Position numbers and translations under genes: made by a program. A stretch of 64,000 nt of DNA from Actinocatenispora thailandica (GTDB lineage: Bacteria > Actinomycetota > Actinomycetes > Mycobacteriales > Micromonosporaceae): positions 928,198 to 992,197 of the forward strand of contig NZ_AP023355.1 of NCBI RefSeq assembly GCF_016865425.1. Reading direction: 5' to 3'. This document shows positions 35,992 through 44,842 of this stretch, piece after piece; position 1 is the first letter of the stretch, and each line of letters starts with the position of its first letter. The notes under the pieces were generated by a model. That model was given only the letters and a program-made list of their open reading frames with translations. It did not search any database and was not told where the DNA came from.

Positions 35992-38114
35992 GCGATGGTC
36001 AGTCGTCCCGGGTGTACGCGTCGCGCGGCACGACCGGGATCCGCCGGTCGCTGTTCGGCGGGCCGGTGCCGGTGGCCGGCGAGGACGACACCGAACAGGC
36101 CGAACGCACCGTCCGGCTGCGGCCCGAGTCCGCTGCGACGAACCGGGAGCCGGCCGCCGTGGACCGCGAGTCGCGCCGGCCGTCGCCTCGCCGCCGGACA
36201 GGTCCCCGCCCGGCGGAACGGCCGACTTCCGCGGCGGATCGCGACCGCGAAGCGCCCTCCCGGCCGGGACGTGGGTACGAGCCGGGCCGCCCGTCGGATC
36301 GGCCGGAGCGGGCGGCCCCGTCGGGGCCCAGCGCGGGGGACCGGTCGCGCGCCGACTCCGCGGCGCCGTCCGACGCCGGGACCGGTCGACACGGTAGGGA
36401 GCCGGCGCCGGAGCCGCGCGGGCGTCACGGGCACGCCGAACCCGAGGACCAGACCGGTCGGCACGGCACCGGGTCCGAGGACCAGACTGGTCGGCATGGC
36501 AGCGGGCCCGAGGCGCGGGGCGGCCGGCACGGCGGCGATTCGCGGTCCGCGGTGCAGCACGGTCGGCGCGGCGCCGGCACCGGATCCGAGGCGCGAGCCG
36601 GTCGGCACGGCGCCGATTCCGGATCCGAGGCGCAGTCGGCGGGGCGGCATGGCGCCGACACCGGATCCGAGGCGCAGTCGGTGGGGCGGCACGGCGCAGA
36701 CTCGGGCCGCCTCGGGTCGCGATCCGCGGCCACGGTGTCGTCCCCGGCCCCGGTGTCGCCGGCGCCCCGGCACGGCGCCGAACCGCCCGCCTCGGCGCCG
36801 CGGCACGGTGCGGAACCGGCCTCGCCGGCGGCCCGGCACGGTGCGGAGCCAGGCACCCCGGCGTCCCCGCACGGCGACGCACCGGTGTCAGCCGCCTCCG
36901 TGCCGCCGCCCCGGCACGGAGCGGAGCAGACCTCGCCCGCTTCCCGGCACAGCGCGGAACCGGTGTCTCCGGCGCCTCGACGCGAGGCCGAGCCGGCCGC
37001 ACCGGCGGCCCGGCGCGGCCTCGAGCCGAATGCGCCGGCCCGGCGCGGCGTCGAGTCGGACGCGCGGCTGGCGCGACACGAGGTGGCAGGACATGCGGAT
37101 CCGGCGTCCGCGGCGCCGCCGCCGTCCCGGCAGCGCCCGGCCCGGCACGATCCGGTACCGGTGTCGCCGGCGCCCCGTGGCGCGGCGCAACGGGAGCCCG
37201 CGACGCGGGGCGGCGGCGCGGTCCGGACGGCGGCGCGCACCGTGGCCGAGCCGGAGCTGGACGACGGACCGGTCGGCGACTTCGAGCCCGGCGCGCACCG
37301 GCGGGAACCGCGGCTGGTCGCCGAGCTGCGGGTGATCGGCATGGTGGTCCGCCGCGAGCTGAAGAAGTACCTGCGCTCCAAGGCGAAGATCCTCTCCAGC
37401 TTCGTGCAGCCGTTCTTCTTCCTGCTGATCTTCGGGTACGGGATGCGCACGCTGGTGCGCACCACCGGCGGCGTGAGCTTCGAGGCGTTCGTGTTTCCCG
37501 GCGTGATCGCGATGACCGTGCTGGGCCGTTCACTGCTGTCCGCGGTGACCATCGTGCAGGACCGCGAGTTCGGTTTCCTGCGCGAGATGCTGGTGTCGCC
37601 GGCCAGCCGGATCTCGATCGTGCTCGGCGCGATCCTGGGCGGTGCGCTGATCTCCACCGTGCAGGCGGTGCTGCTGTTCCTCGGTGCGCCGATCATGGGA
37701 CTGTTTCCCGGGCCCGGGACGATCCTCGCGGTGCTCGCCGGTACCGGGTTGATGGCCGTGGAGGTGACCGCGCTCGGGGTGGCGCTGGCGACGTTCATCG
37801 CCAAGCCGCAGAGCTTCACCGCGGTGACGCAGGCGCTGACGTACCCGATGCTGGTGCTGTCGGGCGCGCTGGTGCCGCTCGCCGGGCTGCCCTCGTGGGT
37901 CGGCACGATCGCCACGTTCAACCTGTTCAGCTACCCGGTCGACGCCATCCGCCGGCTGCTGATCGGGTCGAACGTCCGCGCCGACCAGGGTGCGCTGACC
38001 GGCCTGGTGCTGCTCGGGCACCGGATGAGCGTGACCGATGAGCTCGCGCTGACGGGCGTCTGCACGCTGCTGTTCGTGGTTCTGGCGGCGTGGCGGTTCG
38101 CGCGGGTCAGCTGA
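35988..38114 (+). CDS. ABC-2 type permease with a ~440-residue repetitive N-terminus
   Basis: A 708-residue protein. The last ~260 residues are an ordinary DrrB-like ABC-2 permease: VVRRELKKYLRSKAKILSSF, six helices including PFFFLLIFGYGMRTLV, FPGVIAMTVLGRSLLSAV and the QDREFGFLREMLVSP coupling segment. The first ~440 residues are predicted disordered and consist of an Arg/Ser/Pro-rich part then about eighteen iterations around RHGAEP or GRHGADSGSEAQS. Permeases of this family are usually ~260-280 residues, so the extension is exceptional. GTG 35988 is set by the GTGA overlap and the GGGAGGGG box. Confidence 0.85.
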   Translation: MSDGQSSRVYASRGTTGIRRSLFGGPVPVAGEDDTEQAERTVRLRPESAATNREPAAVDRESRRPSPRRRTGPRPAERPTSAADRDREAPSRPGRGYEPGRPSDRPERAAPSGPSAGDRSRADSAAPSDAGTGRHGREPAPEPRGRHGHAEPEDQTGRHGTGSEDQTGRHGSGPEARGGRHGGDSRSAVQHGRRGAGTGSEARAGRHGADSGSEAQSAGRHGADTGSEAQSVGRHGADSGRLGSRSAATVSSPAPVSPAPRHGAEPPASAPRHGAEPASPAARHGAEPGTPASPHGDAPVSAASVPPPRHGAEQTSPASRHSAEPVSPAPRREAEPAAPAARRGLEPNAPARRGVESDARLARHEVAGHADPASAAPPPSRQRPARHDPVPVSPAPRGAAQREPATRGGGAVRTAARTVAEPELDDGPVGDFEPGAHRREPRLVAELRVIGMVVRRELKKYLRSKAKILSSFVQPFFFLLIFGYGMRTLVRTTGGVSFEAFVFPGVIAMTVLGRSLLSAVTIVQDREFGFLREMLVSPASRISIVLGAILGGALISTVQAVLLFLGAPIMGLFPGPGTILAVLAGTGLMAVEVTALGVALATFIAKPQSFTAVTQALTYPMLVLSGALVPLAGLPSWVGTIATFNLFSYPVDAIRRLLIGSNVRADQGALTGLVLLGHRMSVTDELALTGVCTLLFVVLAAWRFARVS

Positions 38115-38307
38115 CCCCGGCGTGGCACCGGACGTCGCCCAGCGCATCGAGCCCGGCGCATCGAGCCCGGCGCGTCGAGCCCGGCGCGTCGAGCCCGCTG
38201 CATGCCGATGCATCGAGCCCGCGGGTAGCCGGCGTCGCCCGCCGCGCCGGGTTGCCGCATCGCGGCCGTCGCACCGGCCGGCCGGATAGCCGAAGTCGTC
38301 TGCCGCA

Positions 38308-38856
38308 TCACCAGACTCCCTGGAAGTCGGCGCAGCGCCAGGAGCCGTCGGCGTGCACCAGCCGCAGCGCGATCGCGAGGACCTGCCCGCGGTCGAGGTC
38401 GGTCAGCAGCACGACGACCTCGGCACGCCCCGGCAGCTGCTCGATGACGTGCAACCGGAACAGTCGGAGCCGCCGCTGCGGGTTCGGCGTGACCTGGATG
38501 AGCTGGCGAGCCGCGGCCGGCGTGGCGGGGCCGGCGAGCTGACTGGCGGGGCGCCGGCCGGCCAACACTTCGAGGTACCCGTTGATCAGCAGCCAGGCGG
38601 CCCGCTGCGCGCCGGGCGGGTGTTCGCCCGGATCGGCGCCGTCGGCGTCGTCGTCCGCCGCCGGCCGGGCCCGGGGTGGCCGGGGGGCGACGGCGGACAG
38701 CCGGGGACGCACCCAGTACGGGTCGGGGTCGTGGTCCGGCTCGGTGTCCGGCGGCGGCAGCACGCGCAGTGCGCCGAGGTCGTCGTCCGGGACCAGCCTC
38801 GGGTAGGGGCCGGGGATCGGCTCCGGGAAGGGGTCGGCGGGGAGCGGAGTCGCCAT
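38308..38856 (-). CDS. Rv3235-family protein
   Basis: A 182-residue protein. The first ~90 residues are Pro/Asp-rich and disordered; the C-terminal ~90 form the conserved domain (AAWLLINGYLEVLAGRRPASQL, ARQLIQVTPNPQRRLRLFRLHVIEQLPGRAEVVVLL, LRLVHADGSWRCADFQ) found in Rv3235-like proteins encoded downstream of secA in actinobacteria. Function unknown; the fold looks NTF2-like. ATG 38856 has CGGAG upstream. Its promoter carries three tandem 10-bp repeats shared with the neighbouring BldC-like gene. Confidence 0.75.
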   Translation of the reverse strand: MATPLPADPFPEPIPGPYPRLVPDDDLGALRVLPPPDTEPDHDPDPYWVRPRLSAVAPRPPRARPAADDDADGADPGEHPPGAQRAAWLLINGYLEVLAGRRPASQLAGPATPAAARQLIQVTPNPQRRLRLFRLHVIEQLPGRAEVVVLLTDLDRGQVLAIALRLVHADGSWRCADFQGVW

Positions 38857-38886
38857 GGGGATTCTCCGAGAGGGCCAGAGGGGGCG

Positions 38887-38916
38887 ATTGCCTTCGTTTG
38901 CCTTCGTTTGCTTCGG
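38887..38916 (-). promoter_or_regulatory. Tandem 10-bp GCAAACG repeats at the Rv3235-family promoter
   Basis: On the minus strand: TAGAAC, 4 bases, then GCAAACGAAGGCAAACGAAG and a degenerate third unit GCAATCG. The repeats begin at the expected transcription start, 10 bases per unit. Confidence 0.65.
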
Positions 38917-39040
38917 TTCTACCCCGATAGCTATACACGTTCCGGGCCGGACGCGCCCGTGCCCGGAGCTGACGAGTATGTGACAGACGGCGGTCACCAG
39001 GGCTTCGACGCGTGTTCGTCGGGCCGGGCCGCGAGGGTGC

Positions 39041-39271
39041 TCAGTCGGCGGTGTCGCGGGCGAGCAGCGGATTCTCGGCCACCCAGGCCGCGGTCTCGGC
39101 GTACTTGCGCTCGATGAACTCTTCCAGCTTCGCCCGCTCGACCCGCCACTGGCCGCGCCCGCCGATCTTGATGGCCGCCAGATCGCCGCTGCGCACCAGG
39201 TGGTACACCTGTGACTCGGTGACGTTCAGCTCGTCGGCGACGTCGGCGAGCGGCAGGAAACGAGACGACAT
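39041..39271 (-). CDS. BldC-like MerR-type DNA-binding protein
   Basis: A 76-residue protein consisting of one winged-helix of the MerR/excisionase type: [56 protein letters not shown]. It resembles BldC and related stand-alone MerR domains of actinomycetes, which bind head-to-tail on direct repeats and control development (family knowledge). Its own promoter and that of the neighbouring Rv3235-family gene share tandem GCAAACG units at 10-bp period, the likely target. ATG at 39271 with GGGAG upstream. Confidence 0.85.
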   Translation of the reverse strand: MSSRFLPLADVADELNVTESQVYHLVRSGDLAAIKIGGRGQWRVERAKLEEFIERKYAETAAWVAENPLLARDTAD

Positions 39272-39317
39272 CCGTCGACTCCCGTCGTGGGCTGGGCGGC
39301 CGGCGGCAGTGCGTCCG

Positions 39318-39337
39318 TTTGCCGCCGTTTGCTTGTA
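39318..39337 (-). promoter_or_regulatory. Tandem GCAAACG repeats at the BldC-like gene's own promoter
   Basis: On the minus strand: TACGGT, 4 bases, then GCAAACGGCGGCAAACGG. Same spacing from the -10 as in the Rv3235-family promoter; probable autoregulatory site. Confidence 0.65.
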
Positions 39338-39447
39338 CCGTAGCCTTGCGGCTCGGGGCACGACAGACTGCCGGGCGGTCGCACGCCAACCCGTCGGTGC
39401 CACCGCCGCGCGAGCGGGCGGTCGGTGAGGAAGGATGTGCAACCACG

Positions 39448-39954
39448 GTGTCCGAGGCATCGATACGCGTCTACCTGCCGGCGACGCTGCCCCTGCTCGC
39501 CCGGCTGCATGCGGACGGTGCGCTGCCCGCCCTGACCGGCCACGCGGTCACCGGCCCGCTGCGCGAGTGGTACGCGGAGGGCGACGACGAGGAACTCGAG
39601 TACGTCGCGTTCACCCGTGCGGCGCAGTCCGCGCTGGCGCTGCTCGCCGGTGACCCGTCCGCGCCGCGTCGCCGGGTGGTGGTCTCGGTCGACCTGCCAC
39701 CGTCGCAGGCGCGTCCGGCGGGCGCCGAACTCGGCGACAGCGAGGTGACGGTGACCGGCTCGGTGCCGCTCGCCGCGGTGGCCGCGCTGCACGTGGACGG
39801 CGTGGACGCCGAGCCGGCGGTCGCGGCCGCAGCGGAGGTGATCGTGGCGGCGGCGAGCGGCGACGCCGACGCCCAGTTCGTCGTCGACGGCGCCGAGGAC
39901 CACGAGCTGGAGTGGTACGACGTGTCCGAACTCGCCGACCTCGTCGCCGGCTGA
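39448..39954 (+). CDS. DUF6912-family protein
   Basis: A 168-residue soluble protein: [22 protein letters not shown] at the start, [20 protein letters not shown] in the middle, and an acidic C-terminus ending [15 protein letters not shown]. This pattern matches DUF6912 proteins encoded next to the BldC-like gene in actinomycetes; function unknown. GTG 39448 follows GAGGAAGGA by 13 bases. The frame is open upstream through the divergent promoter and that part is not coding. Confidence 0.75.
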   Translation: MSEASIRVYLPATLPLLARLHADGALPALTGHAVTGPLREWYAEGDDEELEYVAFTRAAQSALALLAGDPSAPRRRVVVSVDLPPSQARPAGAELGDSEVTVTGSVPLAAVAALHVDGVDAEPAVAAAAEVIVAAASGDADAQFVVDGAEDHELEWYDVSELADLVAG

Positions 39955-39986
39955 GCGAGGCGGTCCGGCGTCCGCCGGCGGCCGGG

Positions 39987-41537
39987 TCAGGTGCGGGCGC
40001 GCTTGCGGGTGCCGTTGTCCGCCGGCTTGCCAGCTTTCTGGCCGCCCTTCCGGGCACCGCTGTCGCCCGCTGGCGTGCTGCTCCCGGATGAGCCCGGGCC
40101 CGCCCCGGACGACCCCTCGGCCGCGGACTGCCCCTTGGCTCCGGACGACGCCTCGGCTGCGGACTGCCCCTTGGCTCCGGACGACCTCTTGGCAACGGTC
40201 GGCCTCTTGGCTCCGGCCGCCCCCTTGACCGTGGGCGTTCCCTTGGCCGCGGACTGCCCCTTGGCTCCGCTCGCTCCCTTGGTCGCGCTCGATCCCTTGG
40301 CTCCGGTAGGACTCTTCGCCCCGTCGGAAGACTTGCCAGCCGGTGCGCTCCCGGCCGAGCTTTCGGCCCCGCCGGTGTCCTCGGCGCTGGCCCGCTTCGT
40401 GCCGCCGGTCGATCCCTTGCTGCCGGTCGATCCCTTGCCGCCGGCCGGCCGCTTGGTACCAGTCGGCCGCTTGGTACCGGTCGGGCCGGAACCGGTGCGG
40501 GCGGCGCGGTCGAGTTCGGCGGCGCGGCGTTCCTCCCGGACGGCCCACTCGGGCTTGGCGGCCGGCCGCTTCGCCGGGCGGCGGCGGCGCGGGCCGCGGG
40601 TGCGCCCGTACAGCAGGAGGGCGACGATGGCGCCCGCGAACAACAGCGCCAGGCCGCCGTTGAGCTGGTACATGCCGGCGATGTGGAAGGCCAGCTGGTC
40701 GCCGAGGTCGAGGCCGCCCGCGCTGCTGATCAGCTGCCGGTCGAACACCCAGGTCAGCGCCAGCCCGACCAGGGTGAACACGCCGGCCGTGGCACCCGCG
40801 CCGATGGTGCCGGCGATGCGCAGCCGGTTGCCGGTGCGGCGCGCGTACAGGTGGATGGCGACGCCGGCCACCACGCCGGCCACGACGAAGCTGACCAGGG
40901 CCAGCATCGACTGCGCGCTGGCGTACTTCTCGATCGTGCCCTCGCCGCCGAACAGCCTGGTCAGCGGCGTGATGAAGACGCTGCGCAGGGCCAGCACGGC
41001 GAGCGTGACGAGGGTGCCGAGCACCCCGGCGGCGACCATCAGGCCCGGCCGGACGGCGGCCGCGGCGCCACCGAGCAGCGCGCTGATCGCGATGCTGGCG
41101 CCGATCGCGAGCCGGTCGCCGGTGCGCAGGTCGGCCTCCAGCAGGTACGCGGCGCCGCCGGCGACCACGCCGGCGACCAGGCCGCCGAGAACGGCCAGCA
41201 CGGTACGGCGGGCGACCCGGTCGAGCAGCGCCGTACCGTCGTGGCCGGCGAAGGCGCGGATCGCGGCGAGGCCGGCCGCGTTGCCGAGCATCAGCCCGGC
41301 GAACAGGATCGAGGACAGGAAGGTGGCCACCTGGATCGCGGCGACCGCCGGGTCGCCGGCGGCGCGGACCAGGATGTGCTCGCCGCGCAGCATCATCGCG
41401 AACAGCACGATCGCGATGACCAGCAGGATCAGGGTGGAACGCAGGCCCGGCTCGGGGAGCGCGGCGGGTCCCGAGGCGGGCCCCGACCGGGAGCCCGAAG
41501 CCGGCCTCGAATCGGACCCAGCGGCGCGCTTGGTCAT
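39987..41537 (-). CDS. Polytopic membrane protein with long Lys/Gly/Ala/Ser tail
   Basis: A 516-residue protein: a short disordered start, about eight membrane helices between residues 33 and 335 (for example TLILLVIAIVLFAMML, TVLAVLGGLVAGVVAGGAAYLL, LLFAGAIVALLLYG), then ~180 residues of Lys/Gly/Ala/Ser/Thr repeats built on GAKGQSAA and GTKRPTG units. The tail resembles the basic, nucleic-acid-binding tails of actinobacterial proteins such as Lys/Ala-rich DNA-binding proteins, but no function can be given. Codon pattern of the tail is repetitive at DNA level (CCTTGGCTCCGG blocks), which suggests repeat expansion. Confidence 0.7.
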   Translation of the reverse strand: MTKRAAGSDSRPASGSRSGPASGPAALPEPGLRSTLILLVIAIVLFAMMLRGEHILVRAAGDPAVAAIQVATFLSSILFAGLMLGNAAGLAAIRAFAGHDGTALLDRVARRTVLAVLGGLVAGVVAGGAAYLLEADLRTGDRLAIGASIAISALLGGAAAAVRPGLMVAAGVLGTLVTLAVLALRSVFITPLTRLFGGEGTIEKYASAQSMLALVSFVVAGVVAGVAIHLYARRTGNRLRIAGTIGAGATAGVFTLVGLALTWVFDRQLISSAGGLDLGDQLAFHIAGMYQLNGGLALLFAGAIVALLLYGRTRGPRRRRPAKRPAAKPEWAVREERRAAELDRAARTGSGPTGTKRPTGTKRPAGGKGSTGSKGSTGGTKRASAEDTGGAESSAGSAPAGKSSDGAKSPTGAKGSSATKGASGAKGQSAAKGTPTVKGAAGAKRPTVAKRSSGAKGQSAAEASSGAKGQSAAEGSSGAGPGSSGSSTPAGDSGARKGGQKAGKPADNGTRKRART

Positions 41538-41885
41538 GCTGTTCTGGTCCCTCCGCCCGGGTACGCCCGACGGGTGCCCAGCCTACGCCGGCCGTCGGCG
41601 CGCCCCGCGGCAGCGGCGGCCGGGTGACCGGTGGCACAACCCGGACGTACGGTAGGGGTCGAATCGCCCGGTGTCGCCGGGCAAGTTCAGAAGAACCGGA
41701 GGTCACCGGGCTGCGCCGCCGACGTATCCCAGGTGCCGTGTCAGTATTGAACCGACGTTCCGCGGGTCCCGGGCCGACCGGGGTGGCCGGGACGTGATCA
41801 TCAGGAAACAGGAGGTCCGCGCCGGACCTCTCCGCGTGCCGGCCCGGCACGCACTCGCCAGCGTCGCCGAGTGAAGGTGTGGGAG
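41538..41885. other. Divergent region upstream of pruA (348 bp)
   Basis: No gene. Two hairpins can form: GCCCGG-TGTCG-CCGGGC (about 41667-41683) and AGGTCCG-CGC-CGGACCT (41813-41829), the second close to the pruA start. They may belong to a long pruA leader. Confidence 0.4.
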
Positions 41886-43517
41886 ATGGACTCGCTCTTT
41901 CAGGTACCCGAGCCGAGCAACGAGCCGGTGCGCACGTACGCGCCGGGCAGCGCCGAGCGCGACAGCCTGACCCGCCGGCTGGCCGAGCTGGCCGCCGACA
42001 AGGTCGAGCTGACCATGACCATTGCCGGCGAGCAGCGGATGGCCGGCGGCGACCGGTTCGCCGTGGTCCAGCCGCACAAGCACGCGCACGTGCTGGGGGA
42101 GAGCGCCCAGGCCAGCAACGACGACGTCGCGGCGGCGGTGGCGGCGGCCAAGGCGGCGGCGCCCGGCTGGCAGGCGATGCCGTACGACGAGCGGGCCGCG
42201 GTGTTCCTGCGCGCCGCCGATCTGCTGGCCGGGCCCTGGCGGGACACGATCAACGCGGCGACCATGCTCGGCCAGTCGAAGAGCATCCAGCAGGCCGAGA
42301 TCGACGCGGCCTGCGAGCTGATCGACTTCCTCCGGTTCAACGCGCACTTCGGCGCGTTCATCCTGGGTGAGCAGCCGCGCAGCGTGCCGGGCGAGTGGAA
42401 CCGGTTCGACCACCGCCCGCTGGACGGGTTCGTCACCGCGATCACCCCGTTCAACTTCACCGCGATCGCCGGCAACCTGCCGACCGCTCCGGCGCTGATG
42501 GGCAACACGGTGGTGTGGAAGCCGACACCGACCCAGCAGCTCGCCGCGCACTACACGATGCGGATCTTCGAGCAGGCCGGCCTGCCGTCCGGGGTGATCA
42601 ACCTGGTCACCGGCGACGGGCAGGCGGTCAGCGAGGTCGCGCTGACCGACCCGGAGCTGGGCGGCGTGCACTTCACCGGTTCCACCCGCACCTTCCAGCA
42701 CCTGTGGCGCACCGTCGCCGGCAACATCGAGCGGTACCGGGCGTACCCGCGGCTGGTCGGCGAGACCGGCGGCAAGGACTTCGTGATCGTGCACCCGAGC
42801 TGGACCGACCAGGAGGCGTTGACCGTCGCGCTGGTCCGCGGCGCCTTCGAGTACCAGGGGCAGAAGTGCTCGGCGGCCTCCCGGGCGTACGTGCCGCGCT
42901 CGATCTGGCAGGGCGGGCTGCGCGACAGGGTGGTGGCGACCACCGCGGAGATCAGGTACGGCGACGTGACCGACCTGGCCAACTTCGGCGGCGCGGTGAT
43001 CGACCGCCGGGCGTACGACAAGCTCGTCGCGGCGATCGAGCGGGCCAAGGCGACCGAATCGTGCACCATCGTGGCCGGCGGCGGGTACGACGACAGCGAG
43101 GGCTTCTTCATCGAGCCGACCGTGGTGGAGTGCAGCGACCCGACCGACGAGGTGTTCAGCACCGAGTACTTCGGGCCGTTCATCGCCATCCACGTGTACG
43201 ACGACGGTGACTTCGAGCAGGTCACCCGGCAGGCCGCGGACGCCTCGCCGTACGCGCTGACCGGTGCCGTGTTCGCCACCGACCGCGCGGTGATCACCTG
43301 GGCGAGCGACGTGCTGCGGTTCTCCGCCGGCAACTTCTACGTCAACGACAAGCCGACCGGGTCGATCGTGTCCCGGCAGCCGTTCGGCGGCTCCCGGGCC
43401 TCCGGCACCAACGACAAGGCCGGCTCCTGGCAGAACCTGGTGCGCTGGGTGTCGCCGCGGGCGATCAAGGAGACGTTCGTTCCGGTGCACGACTGGCGCT
43501 ACCCGCACATGGGCTGA
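41886..43517 (+). CDS. pruA: L-glutamate gamma-semialdehyde dehydrogenase
   Basis: A 543-residue aldehyde dehydrogenase that oxidises 1-pyrroline-5-carboxylate/glutamate semialdehyde to glutamate with NAD in proline catabolism. Motifs: cofactor site TPFNFTAIAGNLPTAPALMGNTVVWKP, GSTRTFQHLW, general-base region LVGETGGKDF and catalytic Cys in YQGQKCSAASR; the C-terminus SRQPFGGSRASGTNDKAG is the P5CDH-specific stretch. ATG 41886 gives MDSLFQVPEPSNEPVRTYAPGS, the family start. A proline dehydrogenase is not within the window. Confidence 0.93.
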   Translation: MDSLFQVPEPSNEPVRTYAPGSAERDSLTRRLAELAADKVELTMTIAGEQRMAGGDRFAVVQPHKHAHVLGESAQASNDDVAAAVAAAKAAAPGWQAMPYDERAAVFLRAADLLAGPWRDTINAATMLGQSKSIQQAEIDAACELIDFLRFNAHFGAFILGEQPRSVPGEWNRFDHRPLDGFVTAITPFNFTAIAGNLPTAPALMGNTVVWKPTPTQQLAAHYTMRIFEQAGLPSGVINLVTGDGQAVSEVALTDPELGGVHFTGSTRTFQHLWRTVAGNIERYRAYPRLVGETGGKDFVIVHPSWTDQEALTVALVRGAFEYQGQKCSAASRAYVPRSIWQGGLRDRVVATTAEIRYGDVTDLANFGGAVIDRRAYDKLVAAIERAKATESCTIVAGGGYDDSEGFFIEPTVVECSDPTDEVFSTEYFGPFIAIHVYDDGDFEQVTRQAADASPYALTGAVFATDRAVITWASDVLRFSAGNFYVNDKPTGSIVSRQPFGGSRASGTNDKAGSWQNLVRWVSPRAIKETFVPVHDWRYPHMG

Positions 43518-43530
43518 CCGGGAAGATTCG

Positions 43531-43564
43531 ACGAGGGGGAGGGCCGCCGGGCCCTCCCCCTCGT
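43531..43564. terminator. Strong bidirectional terminator after pruA
   Basis: ACGAGGGGGAGGGC pairs perfectly with GCCCTCCCCCTCGT over a 6-base loop and is followed by GTTTGT. It serves convergent pruA and the TetR gene. Confidence 0.9.
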
Positions 43565-43584
43565 GTTTGTCGGTACCGCCGCTG

Positions 43585-44148
43585 TCAGGTGTCGTCGCGG
43601 TGCAAGGTCCGGTGCAGGAAGTCCAGGTAGGCGGGGCGATCGGCGTCGGGGAGCAGCGCGCCGGCGGTGGCCCGCTGCGCCTGGATGAGCCCGATGTAGG
43701 CGGTGTACCCGAGCACCGCCCGGAACCGGGCCTCCGTCTCGGGGCAGCCCGCCTGCCGGTACGCGGCGGCGATGAACTCGACCCGCCGCTCGGTCACCGC
43801 GGCCACTACCGGTGCGACGGCGGGATGGTCGGCGTGCGCGAGCAGCGCCAGTTCGGCCCGGTTCGCGGTGGTCTGGCCGATGGTCTTGGCGAGCAGCGCG
43901 TCCAGCCGCCGCTGCGGGTCGGTGATCGGTCCGAGTTCCTGGATCACCGCCTCGGTGTGCTGGTCGGCCCAGTGCGCCAGGGCGGCGTCGATCAGCGCGC
44001 CCCGGTTGGCGAAGTGCCAGTAGAAGCTGCCCTTGGTGGCGCCGAGCTTGGTCGCGATCGGCTCGACCGCGACGGCGGCCAGCCCGCCGTCGGCGAGCGC
44101 GGTGAGCGCCGCGTCGGCCCAGTCGGTACGAGTCAGGGTCTTCCGCAT
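43585..44148 (-). CDS. TetR-family regulator
   Basis: A 187-residue repressor with N-terminal HTH (LTRTDWADAALTALADGGLAAVAVEPIATKLGATKGSFYWHFANRGALIDA) and a helical ligand-binding domain that includes IGLIQAQRATAG. It lies divergent to an SRPBCC-type gene with a 41-bp near-perfect palindrome starting 6 bases before its own start codon, so control of both genes is very likely. Ligand unknown. Confidence 0.88.
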   Translation of the reverse strand: MRKTLTRTDWADAALTALADGGLAAVAVEPIATKLGATKGSFYWHFANRGALIDAALAHWADQHTEAVIQELGPITDPQRRLDALLAKTIGQTTANRAELALLAHADHPAVAPVVAAVTERRVEFIAAAYRQAGCPETEARFRAVLGYTAYIGLIQAQRATAGALLPDADRPAYLDFLHRTLHRDDT

Positions 44149-44153
44149 CGCGT

Positions 44154-44194
44154 CCGTACGCTACCGTATGGATCGACCATACGGAAGCGTACGG
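44154..44194. promoter_or_regulatory. 41-bp palindromic TetR operator
   Basis: Inner arms CCGTATGG-ATCGA-CCATACGG (44164-44184) are perfect; outer arms CCGTACGCT (44154-44162) and AGCGTACGG (44186-44194) extend it with a single mismatch at the joining base. Located between the divergent TetR and SRPBCC-like genes. Confidence 0.75.
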
Positions 44195-44204
44195 AGGTGT
44201 CCCG

Positions 44205-44738
44205 ATGCTCGACCGGATGCGCAACTGGGGCGGCACCGAGGCGGACCTCGCCCGGCACTACCCGGGCGAGGACTACCTGACCGGGCCGGTCGAGCGGCTG
44301 ACCAGGGCGGTGACCGTGCAGGCACCCGCGGCGGCGACCTATCGCTGGCTCTGCCAGCTCGCCGTCGCTCCCTACTCGTACGACTTGCTGGACAACCGCG
44401 GCCGGCGCAGCCCCGCGGAGCTGACCCCCGGTGCCGACCAGCTGCGGATCGGCCAGCGGCTGATGGTGTTCGAGCTGCGCGAGATCGACCCCGGGCACAG
44501 CTTCTCCGGCCGCGGCTTGCCGGCGGCGGAACGCCTGTTCGGCCCGATCGCCGGTACCTACGCGGTGGAGCCGATCGACCCGCACCGGTGCCGCCTGCTG
44601 TGCCGGCTGGTCATGGCCCGGCGTCGCGGCCCGGCCCGGCTGCTGACCCTCGCCCTGGTCTGCGGCGACCTGATCATGATGCGCAAGCAGCTTCGCACCC
44701 TGAAATCGCATGCCGAACGCGACAGCTCACCCGGGTGA
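44205..44738 (+). CDS. SRPBCC-like protein of the TetR pair
   Basis: A 177-residue protein. The order RAVTVQAPAAATYRWLCQLAVAPYSYDLLDN and LRIGQRLMVFELREIDPGHSF, followed by TYAVEPIDPHRCRLLCRLVMAR, fits a START/SRPBCC hydrophobic-ligand fold (polyketide cyclase-like). The N-terminus MLDRMRNWGGTEADLARHYPGEDY is typical of actinobacterial members annotated only as hypothetical. GGAGGTG lies upstream. It is probably repressed by the divergent TetR protein. Confidence 0.65.
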   Translation: MLDRMRNWGGTEADLARHYPGEDYLTGPVERLTRAVTVQAPAAATYRWLCQLAVAPYSYDLLDNRGRRSPAELTPGADQLRIGQRLMVFELREIDPGHSFSGRGLPAAERLFGPIAGTYAVEPIDPHRCRLLCRLVMARRRGPARLLTLALVCGDLIMMRKQLRTLKSHAERDSSPG

Positions 44739-44842
44739 CCGTCCGGGCCCGCCGGCACGCACCGGAGGGCAAAGGGGGCGACTGCGACCGCGGCGAGCAC
44801 GCTCGCCACCACCCCCATCGCCACCCGGTAGCGTGCGCGGAT

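Noticed and set aside
36400-37000. CRISPR-like repetition in the permease gene
   Set aside because: The repeats are coding, irregular in length (30-45 bp) and without unique spacers; they encode the RHGAEP units.
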